A stretch of DNA of 64,000 nt from Eubacteriales bacterium (GCA_030532185.1 JAUNLO010000004.1:1-64000); one strand, 5' to 3'. Counted from the stretch's first letter, positions 35,547 to 45,437 are shown. Translations and numbers: made by a program. Notes: generated by a model not told the origin, from the sequence alone.

Positions 35547-37988
35547 ATGAAGAAACTTTTAGCTAGCTTACTCGCTTTCGTCATGCTTTTCGGAATGGTC
35601 GCCATGGCCATGCCCGTTTTTGCTGAAGAAGCTGAGGAAGAAACAGCCGAAGAGCGCGAAGCTGGGGTTCTGGTTATTGCTTATCAGCAATTCAGCCAAA
35701 AATTCACCCCCTTCTATGCAGATACTGTTTATGACCGCGATGTTGCGGACATGACCCAGATCTCCCTCATCACCAACGACCGTGAAGGTAACCTGATTCT
35801 TAACGGTATTGAAGGTGAAACTAATCCCTACAATGGTGTAGATTATTTCTACAGTGGTGCTGCTGATACCATTATCGAGCAGGGCGAAGACACCACCACC
35901 TACACCTTCAAACTGAGACCTGGTATGGTTTTCTCCGACGGCGAGCCTGTAACTGCTGATGACGTTATCTTCACCATGTATGCTTACAGTGATCCTACCT
36001 ATACCGGTTCTTCTACCTTCTATTCTGTTCCTATCTTAGGTATGCAGGACTACCGTACTCAGACCTCCAGTGAAGTTCACGACAAATATATGGCTATGTA
36101 CGAAGCCATCGTGGCTGCTGGTCCTGACTACGAAGTAACCGAAGCAGATGAGTTCACTCCTGACCTGTACGCTTCTGTTCATGCCATGATTGAACAGGGT
36201 TGGACTGATACCGCTCAATCCATCGTAGACTATGTCTTCAATAAGTATAACGATGCTTACTCTGCCGCCATCGGCAAGACCGCTGATGAAGTTGCTGCCA
36301 ACGATGGCCTGAAGGTTGCTCTGGGTATGGCTCTGTGGGGCTTTGCTTCTTATGATGAAGAAGCTGAAATGCTCACCGTGCCTGTAGGCGAAGAAAACCG
36401 CGAGTTTGACCTCAATGAAAGCTTCCCCACCATTCAGGACTATGTTGATGCTGGTAAAGCTGCTTATGACAACGACTACAAAGCTTTCTACGACGTAGAA
36501 AACACTGGCGAGACCCACTTCAGCTATGAAGATTTCCGGGATACCTTCATTCGTGAATACGGTTCTCAGGACGAATCCATGGGCGAAGGTGGCGTACCCA
36601 CCATTTCCGGTATCACCAAAGTTGACGATCTGACCGTACAAGTAGTAACCGAGGGCTTTGACGCTTCCGCTATCTACAAGCTGGGTGTACAGGTTCACCC
36701 CATGCACTACTACGGTAACCCCGATCTCTACGACTACGAAAACAACCAATTCGGTTTCCCCTTCGGTGACCTCTCCAGCATCATTGCTAAGAACACCGAG
36801 CCTATGGGCGCTGGTGCTTACATCTTCAAGGGCTATGAAAACCGTACTGTTTACTTTGAAGCTAACCCCCTTTTCTACAAGGGCGAACCCAAGATCAAGA
36901 ATATTCAGTTCAAGGAAACCAACACCCCTGACTTTGTTAAGTCTCTGACTGCTGGTACCACTGACGTTGCTGATCCTAGCTTCAACGACACCACCATTGA
37001 AGAAATTAAGTCTGAAAACTCCAACGGCGAATTAGTCGGTGATAAACTCACTACTTTCGGTATCGACACCCTGGGCTACGGCTACATTGGTATCAATGCT
37101 GGTACAGTTAATGTAGCTGGTGAGGCTGACTCTGACGCTTCCAAAAACCTGCGTAAGGGTTATGCCACCATTCTCGCTTCCATGCGTGACCTGGCCAACG
37201 ACTCCTACTACGGCGAACGTGCACAAGTTATCAACTATCCTATCTCCAACACCTCCTGGGCCGCTCCTAAGCCGGCAGACGAAGGCTACGAAGTAGCATT
37301 CTCCAAGGACGTTGAAGGCAACGAAATTTACGCTGCTGACATGGATCACGACGCTAAAGTTGCTGCTGCTGTGGAAGCTGCTATTGGCTACTTCAAGGCT
37401 GCTGGTTATACCTGGGACGAAGAGGCAGGTAAATTCACTGCTGCTCCCGAAGGCGCCAAGCTGGAATATGAAGTTATCGTGCCTGCTGAAGGTACCGGTG
37501 ACCACCCCGCCTTCTCTCTGGTTAATAATGCCAAGGCCGCTCTGGAATCCATCGGCTTAGGCCTCAAGATCAATGACCCTGCAGACTCCAACGAGCTGTG
37601 GGACTCCCTGAGCGCCGGTACCCAGGAACTCTGGACCGCTGCCTGGGGTGCTACCATCGATCCTGATATGTACCAAATTTACCACTCCTCTAACGTAGCC
37701 GGCCTGCCTGGCTCCACTGAGTCCAACCACTACCACATCCAGGACGCAGAGCTCGACCAGCTCATCATGGATGCCCGTAAGTCCGCCGACCAAGACTATC
37801 GTAAGACTGCTTACAAGGCTTGCCTCGACATCATCATGGACTGGGCGGTTGAAATTCCCAACTATCAGCGTCAAGACTGCATCGTCTTCAGCTCAGAGCG
37901 TGTCAACATCGAATCCTTGCCCCAAGATATGACCACCTTCTACGGCTGGATGGCAGAGATCGAGACCCTGGAACTTAATGCTCAATAA
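35547..37988 (+). CDS. oligopeptide ABC transporter substrate-binding protein 2, no lipobox
   Basis: The 813-residue OppA-family protein shares a nearly identical signal peptide with the system 1 protein (MKKLLAS[ML]LA.VMLFGM) ending VFA-EE, again without cysteine. The mature part has the family core (YTFKLRPGMVFSDGEPVTADDVIFTMYAYSD; GAGAYIFKGYENRTVYFEANP) but is otherwise divergent. It is about 270 residues longer than typical OppA, with extra helical, acidic segments around 165-340. The codons are biased to C-ending forms, suggesting high expression. The ribosome site GGAGGA and following 30 nt match those of system 1. Confidence 0.92.
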   Translation: MKKLLASLLAFVMLFGMVAMAMPVFAEEAEEETAEEREAGVLVIAYQQFSQKFTPFYADTVYDRDVADMTQISLITNDREGNLILNGIEGETNPYNGVDYFYSGAADTIIEQGEDTTTYTFKLRPGMVFSDGEPVTADDVIFTMYAYSDPTYTGSSTFYSVPILGMQDYRTQTSSEVHDKYMAMYEAIVAAGPDYEVTEADEFTPDLYASVHAMIEQGWTDTAQSIVDYVFNKYNDAYSAAIGKTADEVAANDGLKVALGMALWGFASYDEEAEMLTVPVGEENREFDLNESFPTIQDYVDAGKAAYDNDYKAFYDVENTGETHFSYEDFRDTFIREYGSQDESMGEGGVPTISGITKVDDLTVQVVTEGFDASAIYKLGVQVHPMHYYGNPDLYDYENNQFGFPFGDLSSIIAKNTEPMGAGAYIFKGYENRTVYFEANPLFYKGEPKIKNIQFKETNTPDFVKSLTAGTTDVADPSFNDTTIEEIKSENSNGELVGDKLTTFGIDTLGYGYIGINAGTVNVAGEADSDASKNLRKGYATILASMRDLANDSYYGERAQVINYPISNTSWAAPKPADEGYEVAFSKDVEGNEIYAADMDHDAKVAAAVEAAIGYFKAAGYTWDEEAGKFTAAPEGAKLEYEVIVPAEGTGDHPAFSLVNNAKAALESIGLGLKINDPADSNELWDSLSAGTQELWTAAWGATIDPDMYQIYHSSNVAGLPGSTESNHYHIQDAELDQLIMDARKSADQDYRKTAYKACLDIIMDWAVEIPNYQRQDCIVFSSERVNIESLPQDMTTFYGWMAEIETLELNAQ

Positions 37989-38061
37989 TTTCTGCTATCG
38001 GACAATTTAGCTTGAAGCTTGCACACAATGTTTACTAAGCTTCAGGTGTACCCGATAACCA

Positions 38062-38094
38062 AGCGGGCCCGTCAAGGGGCGGGCTCGCTTTTTA
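38062..38094 (+). terminator. hairpin between oppA2 and oppB2
   Basis: A 10-bp stem AGCGGGCCCG/CGGGCTCGCT with one G-U pair followed by TTTTTAT. As in system 1, it probably lets part of the transcripts stop after the binding-protein gene. Confidence 0.85.
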
Positions 38095-38161
38095 TACATC
38101 TTCCAGGCAGGGCACAGTAATTCTCCAAGCTCTCGCCTACACGAAGGAGACTAGAAAGTAA

Positions 38162-39151
38162 ATGAAGAATTATATCATCAAAAGATTGTTGATCAGTATT
38201 CTTGTCTTATTTTTTGTGGGTCTTATCATCTATGCGCTCATGCGCAGCTTACCAGCCTCTTATATTGAAACTGTAGCACGTGAAAGAGCTGCTGCGGGTA
38301 CCGGTATCAGCTATACCGAGTGGTTGGACCAACTTAGATCCCTCTATAATTTCGACATGAATCCTCTCCAAGGTTATGTGGAATGGCTTAAAACTGCTCT
38401 AAGCGGTGACTTTGGCCTCTCTTGGATGTACGGCGTACCTGTAGTTGAAAAGTTCCAGTCTGTAATTGGGTATTCCATTATTTTGAATATTATCGTCATG
38501 GTAATCTACTTGGCCATTGCTATTCCTTTAGGTATAAAGGCAGCAGTTAACCAATATTCCAAGACTGACTATACAATAACGGTTGTGGCTTTGGTCGGTA
38601 TTTCTTTGCCAACCTTCTTCATTGCTACCCTGCTTAAGTATTTATTGTCTTATAAATTAGGCTGGTTTGAGTTATACGGCATCGTTTCGCGTAACCACCC
38701 CTATATGACCCCCGTCCAACAATTCTTTGACATTGCTTGGCACTTTGTTTTACCTATTCTCACCCTGGTCTTCATTAGTGTCGGCGGCACCATGCGTTTT
38801 ACCCGTACTACTATGTTGGAAGTCTTAAACTCTGACTATATCCGCACGGCTAGGGCCAAGGGTCTGTCGGAAAAGGTAGTTATCAACAAGCACGCTTTCC
38901 GTAACACCCTTATTCCCTTAATTACCAGTGTGGGTGGTGTTTTACCTGGTATGTTCTCCGGTGCTATGATCACGGAAACCCTTTTCCAATTACCTGGTAT
39001 TGGCTACATCTCCTACCAGGCAATGATTCGCGGTGATATTCCCTTTACCATGTTCTATACGATTTTCTTAGCTTCGCTTATCTTGCTCGGTAACTTGGTC
39101 TCTGACATCCTGTATGCAGTTGCTGACCCCAGAATCCGTGTGGCTAGCTAG
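38162..39151 (+). CDS. oligopeptide ABC transporter permease OppB-like 2
   Basis: This 329-residue channel subunit has about six spans and the EAA loop ARAKGLSEKVVINKHAFRNTLIP followed by GAMITETLFQLPGIGYISYQA. AAGGAG lies before the ATG. Length and motifs are normal. It pairs with the enlarged OppC of the same operon. Confidence 0.95.
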   Translation: MKNYIIKRLLISILVLFFVGLIIYALMRSLPASYIETVARERAAAGTGISYTEWLDQLRSLYNFDMNPLQGYVEWLKTALSGDFGLSWMYGVPVVEKFQSVIGYSIILNIIVMVIYLAIAIPLGIKAAVNQYSKTDYTITVVALVGISLPTFFIATLLKYLLSYKLGWFELYGIVSRNHPYMTPVQQFFDIAWHFVLPILTLVFISVGGTMRFTRTTMLEVLNSDYIRTARAKGLSEKVVINKHAFRNTLIPLITSVGGVLPGMFSGAMITETLFQLPGIGYISYQAMIRGDIPFTMFYTIFLASLILLGNLVSDILYAVADPRIRVAS

Positions 39152-39162
39152 GGGAGGAAGAA

Positions 39163-40959
39163 ATGAATAACGATAAAAAGAATGAGCTAAATAAAAACTT
39201 AGCGGAATCTGAAGCTAGCAAGCAAGAGACCTTTGAAGGTGTGGGCGCTGCCAATGCTGAACAGATGGCCTTAGATGATGAGCGTCGTATTAAGGTCCTG
39301 TCTCCCGGTGCCCTGGTTTTCCGCCGCTTTATTCGTAACCGCCTGGCTATCGTGGGTATTATCATCCTGGTTGCCATGTTCCTCTTTTCCTTCTTAGGCG
39401 GTGTCTTATCGCCTTATAGTGAGCGGCAGCAATTCACTAAGACCCGTTACATTTATAAGCCCTTTGCCGGTGTAACTGACAATGATTCCCTGCGCTACAC
39501 CGTACGAGAAGGTGCGGATTTTGGTCGTGTACCTCAAGCCGCCTTTATCCGGGCCAAAAATGCTGAGGAAAATAGCTTCGAATCAGGTGAGGACCGTTAC
39601 CTAATTGAACGTATCTCTGATCATAGCTACATGATTTACGGTGATATACAAGTAGCTTCCGGCCTGGTTACCCCGGTTATGGCTAACCTTAAAGCGACTA
39701 ACCCGGACGAGGAATTACCCGAAGGTTTTGACGCAGCTGTGGTACAAGCCATTAAGGATAAGCAAGATGGTTTCGAGCTTGAAGGTCAGTCCTACAACTT
39801 AAGTAAGGGCAAGGGCAAGGAATACATAGTGGGTGTTTCTGAAGTTGTGGCTATTGCCAGCACCCAGGTTCTTAGCTTTGACTCCTCTGAGTTTACCGAG
39901 TCCATAGACTTCCGGGTTCCTCTGGAAATTGCTGTGCGCGATGGCAAGGATAGCTTTGAATTCGCCGATAAAACTTACCAGATAAGTGTGGATGAACGGG
40001 GTTCAGCCGAGATTAATTTGGATGGCCAGCCTTTTGCTGTACTTTCTGATTACATTGTCCAGCCCGTCTTTGCCTCCGACTTCCTTAGCTTGGAATACAA
40101 GCGCCAAGCCTTAGAAGCGGTTATGAATAATGAAACTTCTTTTACCGTCGAGGAAGACGGCGAAGAAGTGGATTATAAGATTGAACGTAAGAACCTTAAC
40201 TGGGATATCTTGAAGGAACAACCTTCTACCGTTTTTGACGCCTATGCCGCTCCCAGTGCGGAGCACCCCCTAGGCACTGACCAAAACGGCATGGACCTTC
40301 TGACCCGCCTCATGTACGGTGGTCGTATCTCCCTCATGGTAGGTTTTGTCGTAGTCTTTATCTCCATGCTTATTGGGGTAATCATGGGTGGTATTTCCGG
40401 TTACTTTGGTGGCTGGGTAGACATGGTTATCATGCGTCTGGTTGATATTTTTTACTGTATTCCCACCTATCCTATCCTCATCATCTTGGGTTCGATTATG
40501 GAGGCTATGGACATGGGATCCACCCAACGTATCATGGGTTTGATGTTAGTCCTAGGTTTCCTGTCCTGGGCCGGTACGGCCCGCCTGGTACGTGGTCAGA
40601 TTCTGCAACTGCGTGAAGAAGAGTACATGACAGCAGCGGAAGCTACGGGTATTTCCACCAGCCGCCGTATCACTAAACACCTCATCCCCAACGTCATGCC
40701 TCTCTTGATTGTTTCGGCTACCATGAGCCTGGGTGGTACGATTCTGACTGAATCTACCCTGAGCTTCCTGGGTCTGGGTGTAAAATATCCCTACGCCTCT
40801 TGGGGCAATATTATCAACGCCGTTTCCAACCAGCACGTTATGACTTCTTATCCCTTTGTGTGGATTCCGGCTGGTCTCTGTATCGTAGTTACGGTTGTTG
40901 CCTTTAACTTTGTTGGTGACGGCTTACGGGATGCCTTCGACCCCAAGATGAAACGCTAG
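39163..40959 (+). CDS. OppC-like permease with a four-repeat ectodomain
   Basis: The 598-residue permease has TM1 at about 61-80 and resumes the normal core at LGTDQNGMDLLTRLMYGG (370-387), with EAA loop AAEATGISTSRRITKHLIPN. The ~270 residues between (90-360) hold about four imperfect repeats of ~62 residues. Each has A-[IV] then a charged stretch, [DNT]-[GS]-F-[ET], and Y-x-[IL]: F139/Y146, F204/Y211, F265/Y272 and F327/Y338. They look beta-rich and I do not recognise the fold. The place equals that of the propeller in system 1, so it also faces outside. Confidence 0.92.
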   Translation: MNNDKKNELNKNLAESEASKQETFEGVGAANAEQMALDDERRIKVLSPGALVFRRFIRNRLAIVGIIILVAMFLFSFLGGVLSPYSERQQFTKTRYIYKPFAGVTDNDSLRYTVREGADFGRVPQAAFIRAKNAEENSFESGEDRYLIERISDHSYMIYGDIQVASGLVTPVMANLKATNPDEELPEGFDAAVVQAIKDKQDGFELEGQSYNLSKGKGKEYIVGVSEVVAIASTQVLSFDSSEFTESIDFRVPLEIAVRDGKDSFEFADKTYQISVDERGSAEINLDGQPFAVLSDYIVQPVFASDFLSLEYKRQALEAVMNNETSFTVEEDGEEVDYKIERKNLNWDILKEQPSTVFDAYAAPSAEHPLGTDQNGMDLLTRLMYGGRISLMVGFVVVFISMLIGVIMGGISGYFGGWVDMVIMRLVDIFYCIPTYPILIILGSIMEAMDMGSTQRIMGLMLVLGFLSWAGTARLVRGQILQLREEEYMTAAEATGISTSRRITKHLIPNVMPLLIVSATMSLGGTILTESTLSFLGLGVKYPYASWGNIINAVSNQHVMTSYPFVWIPAGLCIVVTVVAFNFVGDGLRDAFDPKMKR

Positions 40960-40969
40960 GAGCAAAAGT

Positions 40970-42187
40970 ATGGCTAACAATAAAAAGAAAGACAGCAATT
41001 ATCTGAATGCTAGAGAGCAGCGTGAGATTGCTAAGCATAATAAAGAAGTGATGCGCAAGTTCGAAAAGCAGAATAAGCGCAAGAATGTCAATCCTCAAGA
41101 ATATGCCACCAAGATGCGTGACGAAAATAACATCTTGGAAATTGACAACCTACATACCTATTTCTTCACCGATGCTGGTACAGTGCGGGCTGTTGATGGC
41201 GTAAGCTTTGAAGTTCCCCGGGGTAAAACTGTGGGTGTAGTAGGGGAGTCCGGTTGCGGTAAATCTGTTACCTCTCTCTCCATCATGCGCCTGGTACAGC
41301 GCCCCACCGGTCAGATTGTGGAGGGTGAAATCCGCCTCAATCGCTCAGCCGAAGAAGGTGGTCCTGTGGATATTGCCCAGATGCCAATTGATGCGATGCG
41401 GGGTATTCGGGGTAATAATATCTCTATGATTTTCCAGGAACCCATGACCTCCCTCAACCCGGTCTTCAAGATTGGGGCTCAGATTGATGAGGTTATCGCC
41501 CTGCATAATCCCAGCTGGTCGGAAGAGCAGGTCAAGAACCGTACCTTGGAAATGCTGGAAAGGGTTAAAATTGCTAACCACACTCAGGTTTACGAAAACT
41601 ACCCCCACCAGTTGTCTGGTGGTATGAGACAGCGTGTTATGATTGCCATGGCTCTGGCTTGCCGGCCTGACCTGATTATTGCCGACGAGCCCACAACGGC
41701 CTTGGACGTTACGATTCAGGCTCAGATCCTGGACCTCCTGCGTGAACTTAAGCAAGAGATTAATAGCTCCATCATGCTGATTACCCACGACCTGGGTGTA
41801 GTTGCGGAAATGGCCGACTATGTTGTAGTCATGTATTCCGGACGTATTGTAGAGCAGGGTACTGTGCAAGAGGTTTACCACACCCCGGCTCACCCTTATA
41901 CCATTGGGCTCATGGCTTCTAAACCGGTCATTAACCGTAAGGTGGACCGCCTCTATAGCATTGAAGGCAGCGTACCCAACCCCATCAACATGCCTTCCTA
42001 CTGCTACTATCGCGACCGCTGCACCTTTAAGGATGCCAAATGTGATGGCCCCTATCCGGGATATATTCAACTCAGCGACACCCATTTCGTAGCTTGCTAC
42101 CACCCCCATGAAGGCAAATTTGACATTTATGGTGACGTGGTGGGCGAACTCGAGAAAAATGCTGGTGCTGCTAAGGAGGTTAAATAA
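40970..42187 (+). CDS. oligopeptide ABC transporter ATPase OppD-like 2
   Basis: The 405-residue ATPase has a basic, Lys/Asn/Arg-rich N-terminal extension (about 1-52) that OppD of system 1 lacks. The ATPase follows: Walker [13 protein letters not shown]-loop [10 protein letters not shown], signature [15 protein letters not shown], Walker [13 protein letters not shown]. The C-terminal part has [14 protein letters not shown]. The extension has an ATG with a GGAG-type site, so it seems to be translated. The stop overlaps the oppF2 start by one base. Confidence 0.95.
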   Translation: MANNKKKDSNYLNAREQREIAKHNKEVMRKFEKQNKRKNVNPQEYATKMRDENNILEIDNLHTYFFTDAGTVRAVDGVSFEVPRGKTVGVVGESGCGKSVTSLSIMRLVQRPTGQIVEGEIRLNRSAEEGGPVDIAQMPIDAMRGIRGNNISMIFQEPMTSLNPVFKIGAQIDEVIALHNPSWSEEQVKNRTLEMLERVKIANHTQVYENYPHQLSGGMRQRVMIAMALACRPDLIIADEPTTALDVTIQAQILDLLRELKQEINSSIMLITHDLGVVAEMADYVVVMYSGRIVEQGTVQEVYHTPAHPYTIGLMASKPVINRKVDRLYSIEGSVPNPINMPSYCYYRDRCTFKDAKCDGPYPGYIQLSDTHFVACYHPHEGKFDIYGDVVGELEKNAGAAKEVK

Positions 42188-43317
42188 TGGCAAATAAAAG
42201 TGCGTTCGACTTAATTCAAAAACCTTCTGTACTATCTGAACGCAAGGGTAACGACGAGGAATTTGTTAAGGTTCGCAACCTGCGCACCTATTTCCCCATC
42301 AAGGCAGGTTTTTTCCAAAATATTGTGGGCTTTGTCCGTGCAGTTGATAATATCTCCTTCACCATCCCCCGTGGTTCCACTATGGGCTTGGTGGGGGAAT
42401 CCGGCTGCGGTAAAACCACTACCGGTCGTACAATCCTGAGGCTGGAAGAGAAAACCGAGGGTCAGGTCCTCTTTAACGGGCTAGATATTAGTGAATTAAA
42501 GAAGGATGAACTCCGGGATATCCGCCCCTCCATTCAATATATCTTCCAAGACCCTTATTCCTCCCTGCAGCCTAGAATGCCGGTCGGTGAAATTATTGGT
42601 GAAGCTGTAAGAGAGCATGGCCTGGTGGCTCCGGAAGATTATGATGAGTATATCGACCTGATTATGCTGGAAGCTGGCCTACGCCCTTACCAGCGTAACC
42701 GCTATCCCCATGAGTTCTCGGGTGGTCAGAGACAGCGTATTTGTATTGCACGTGCCCTGGCTCTTAACCCGGATTTCATCGTATGTGACGAGCCTGTTTC
42801 CGCCCTGGACGTATCCATCCAGGCTCAGATTATCAACCTCTTGATGGACCTGCAGGAACGCTTCGGGCTTACCTATCTCTTCATTTCCCACGACCTGTCG
42901 GTTGTAGAACATATTGCTGATATCGTTGGGGTCATGTATCTGGGTAGCCTCGTGGAAAAGGCCAGCAAGGAAGACATTTTCCGTAATCCCTTGCACCCCT
43001 ATACCAAGGCCCTCTTCAGTGCTATTCCTGTACCGGATCCGGACTTCAAAATTGATCGTATTCCTCTGGAAGGTACGGTGCCTTCTCCGGCTAATCCGCC
43101 CTCAGGATGTAAGTTCCACACCCGCTGTGCTTCTTGCATGGAGGTCTGCAAGCACGAGGCACCTCGGACCTATGAGCCCGAACCTGGTCACTTTGTAACT
43201 TGCCACCTTTACAAGGATAGCCCTCTGGCTAAGCATGAGGGTGAAGCCTATGTGCGTAGCGCCGAGGACGAAAAGCGTATGCAGCTGGTCGAGAAGATTA
43301 TTGGCAAAAGAGACTAA
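42187..43317 (+). CDS. oligopeptide ABC transporter ATPase OppF-like 2
   Basis: The 376-residue ATPase has Walker [13 protein letters not shown], then [26 protein letters not shown] without any insert, signature [15 protein letters not shown], Walker [13 protein letters not shown] and [14 protein letters not shown] at the C terminus. Compared with it, the system 1 homologue carries ~170 additional residues. It ends the ABC part of the operon and is followed by a strong terminator. Confidence 0.96.
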   Translation: MANKSAFDLIQKPSVLSERKGNDEEFVKVRNLRTYFPIKAGFFQNIVGFVRAVDNISFTIPRGSTMGLVGESGCGKTTTGRTILRLEEKTEGQVLFNGLDISELKKDELRDIRPSIQYIFQDPYSSLQPRMPVGEIIGEAVREHGLVAPEDYDEYIDLIMLEAGLRPYQRNRYPHEFSGGQRQRICIARALALNPDFIVCDEPVSALDVSIQAQIINLLMDLQERFGLTYLFISHDLSVVEHIADIVGVMYLGSLVEKASKEDIFRNPLHPYTKALFSAIPVPDPDFKIDRIPLEGTVPSPANPPSGCKFHTRCASCMEVCKHEAPRTYEPEPGHFVTCHLYKDSPLAKHEGEAYVRSAEDEKRMQLVEKIIGKRD

Positions 43318-43351
43318 ACCGTCGTCTATTTACTGTTAGTGTGAACAAGCG

Positions 43352-43381
43352 AGAGACTGCCTCAGCCAGGCAGTCTCTTTT
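43352..43381 (+). terminator. terminator of opp system 2
   Basis: A perfect 11-bp stem AGAGACTGCCT/AGGCAGTCTCT with a 5-nt loop is followed by TTTT. It lies inside a possible longer upstream reading of the next gene, which argues against that longer start. Confidence 0.88.
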
Positions 43382-43433
43382 GCTTAGCCACAAAATTGAC
43401 TATAATTTAAGCAGTTTTAGATTGAGTGAAAGT

Positions 43434-43862
43434 ATGGATAAACAAGACAAGCTAGTAAACAAAATTAATCTGGCTGCAGAGCCGGAGTCTCAGCCGGAAT
43501 TGCCGGCAGAAACAGCAGCAGATACTGAAGAATTTATTGATGACGGTCATACGGTCGTCAATATGAATGTGGATGGGGTGCCGGGGAGCATGATGGAAAC
43601 CCTCTTTGGTGCCTTGGCCCGCCGTAATCCCCACCAGCGGTTGGTGGATGATGATATGGCCAATGCCGGCTACAAGCAGGCCAAGGCCCGGGAGGCAGCC
43701 AGCAGTCTCTCCCAGTCCCAGGATCAGAGTGTGCCGCCTCCCTTAAGCAGGCGGGAGTTCTGGGCCCTGACTCTCCATTCCTATCTGGCAGCCCTCTTTA
43801 TCCTGTCGATTTTTTTGGCGGCCTTCGGCCTCCTTATTTGGTTCATTATTCGCAACAATTAA
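43434..43862 (+). CDS. small membrane protein with C-terminal span
   Basis: From the ATG at 43434 the protein has 142 residues. The first ~100 are acidic and hydrophilic; one membrane span lies near the C terminus, preceded by S-R-R-E-F-W-A-L. This end is homologous without gaps to the 70-residue protein after opp system 1. A TATAAT at 43401-43406 may be its -10. A longer frame from 43341 runs through the terminator and is unlikely. It sits 21 nt before the murC-like gene. Function unknown. Confidence 0.65.
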   Translation: MDKQDKLVNKINLAAEPESQPELPAETAADTEEFIDDGHTVVNMNVDGVPGSMMETLFGALARRNPHQRLVDDDMANAGYKQAKAREAASSLSQSQDQSVPPPLSRREFWALTLHSYLAALFILSIFLAAFGLLIWFIIRNN

Positions 43863-43883
43863 ATTGGTGTAAGGGAGCTCAGC

Positions 43884-45392
43884 ATGGCTAATCCGCTTAT
43901 CGCAAATTATCAGGATGTAGATTTTTCTAAATATACCTATCTCCTGGAGCCCCAGACCCGTGTTTTCTTTGTGGGTATTGGGGGTATCTCCATGTCGGGT
44001 CTAGCAGAATTGGCCCAAGATCGTGGTCTAGTAGTCGGGGGCTCAGATCGGGCCCGCGGTGCTAGAGTGGCAGATTTAGAGAGAAGAGGCATTCAGGTAT
44101 ATTGTCCTCAGCGGGCCGAGAATATTGAAGATTTTCGAGCCGAGGCCCTGGTTTATAGTGCAGCTATTAGCCAGGATAATCCTGAACTGGTCAAGGCTAG
44201 AGAATTAGGCCTGCCTTGCCTCGAACGTAGTGTATGGCTGGGTTTGGTCAACCGCTCCTATCCCCAGGTTATCAATGTAGCCGGGACTAATGGTAAAAGT
44301 ACCACCACGGCCATGTGCTCCTATATCCTCTTGGATGCTGGTATGGATCCTACTATCCATTTGGGAGCTGAGCTGGACCGTTTAAATTCCACAGTCCACA
44401 CGGGTAGGGGAGAGCTCATGCTGTCTGAAGCCTGCGAATTCAACTTAAGTTTCTATGCCTTCTATTCCACCATTACGGCCATTCTAAACTTGGGTCACGA
44501 CCATGTAGATATTTTCCCTAACATGGAAGATGTTCTGGAAGCTTTTGCGGGTTATATTCTACGTCAAGCCCCTGCTACCAAACTGGTCCTACCTTCTTTT
44601 GATCCGCACATACCAGCCCTGCTAGACCTGGTAGACCGGCAAAGGCCAGGCTTCCTAGAACAACTAGAAATCTATTATTACGGTTACGCCACCGATAAGG
44701 TACAAGCGGACCTGGCTATCAGCAAGCTCCGCTATGAAGCTGGTTTGCCTCTTTTTAACCTGACCTATCAAGGGCAAGATTTGGGGACCTTCCGCTTGTC
44801 TATACCCGGGCGTTTTAATGTAGAAAATGCGGCCGCGGCCCTCTTACTGTGTCATTTGGCCGGGGCTGACTTTGACCTGGCTAAGCAGAGTCTGCAGGCT
44901 TTCAAGGGGGCTGAGGGACGCTTTACCCTAGCGGGTCACTACCAAGGGGCCCTCATCGTAAATGATTATGCCCACCATCCGGACTCCCTCAAACTAACTT
45001 TAGAAGCGGCTGCAGAAATTCCCCATCGTCGCATTTTTGCCTGCTTCCAACCCATAACCTATTCTAGGGCCAAGGGCCTTTTCCCAGAATTTGTCGAGGC
45101 CTTAAAAGACCAAGCCCACCCCATCCTACTCGAGGTCTTTGACGACCGCGAAAAGGACCGATCTTTCTCCTCCGCCCATATTGCAGAAGCAATTAATGCC
45201 CAGGGGGGCTCGGCCCTCTTCTTCGCCCAACTGGATGACCTGGAGGCCTATCTGCGCCAAGAACTGAAGGAAGGTGACCTAGCCCTCCTCATGGGGCAGA
45301 ATATCCGCCAAGTGGGTGATCGTTTGGCAGAGAGGCAAGACCACTTTCACCAGCACCAGGGCCTGGCAGAGCAGCAGTCAACTAAGGCCTAG
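43884..45392 (+). CDS. murC: UDP-N-acetylmuramate--L-alanine ligase-like Mur ligase
   Basis: The 502-residue protein has the three domains of MurC, which adds L-Ala to UDP-MurNAc. The N domain has FVGIGGISMSGLAELA and GSDRARG, the C domain NDYAHHPDSLKLTL. The ATP loop is GTNGKSTTT where most MurC have GTHGKT, and the C-terminal motif is FQPITYSR instead of FQPHRYTR. It is MurC by the N-terminal motif, but a paralogue with another acceptor is possible. A GGGAG-type site precedes the ATG. Confidence 0.82.
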   Translation: MANPLIANYQDVDFSKYTYLLEPQTRVFFVGIGGISMSGLAELAQDRGLVVGGSDRARGARVADLERRGIQVYCPQRAENIEDFRAEALVYSAAISQDNPELVKARELGLPCLERSVWLGLVNRSYPQVINVAGTNGKSTTTAMCSYILLDAGMDPTIHLGAELDRLNSTVHTGRGELMLSEACEFNLSFYAFYSTITAILNLGHDHVDIFPNMEDVLEAFAGYILRQAPATKLVLPSFDPHIPALLDLVDRQRPGFLEQLEIYYYGYATDKVQADLAISKLRYEAGLPLFNLTYQGQDLGTFRLSIPGRFNVENAAAALLLCHLAGADFDLAKQSLQAFKGAEGRFTLAGHYQGALIVNDYAHHPDSLKLTLEAAAEIPHRRIFACFQPITYSRAKGLFPEFVEALKDQAHPILLEVFDDREKDRSFSSAHIAEAINAQGGSALFFAQLDDLEAYLRQELKEGDLALLMGQNIRQVGDRLAERQDHFHQHQGLAEQQSTKA

Positions 45393-45402
45393 TTAATTAG
45401 CC

Positions 45403-45431
45403 TTGACAGCCGTACTAGTGCTTGCTAATAT
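45403..45431 (+). promoter_or_regulatory. sigma-A promoter of the rplU operon
   Basis: A perfect TTGACA (45403-45408), a 17-nt spacer and TAATAT (45426-45431). Transcription would begin near 45438. Confidence 0.8.
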
Positions 45432-45437
45432 ACTCAA

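Noticed and set aside
36036..36749. 237-codon open frame on the minus strand
   Set aside because: Antisense to oppA2 and low in charged residues in the pattern of a codon shadow. Similar antisense frames over oppA1 (27729-28217, 28311-28817) were rejected for the same reason.
41345..42193. 282-codon open frame on the minus strand
   Set aside because: It lies fully antisense to oppD2, whose motifs are intact, has no ribosome site and no family features; it is a by-product of codon bias.
43341..43433. Longer start for the small membrane protein before murC
   Set aside because: The added part codes through the strong terminator stem 43352-43381 and has no ribosome site.
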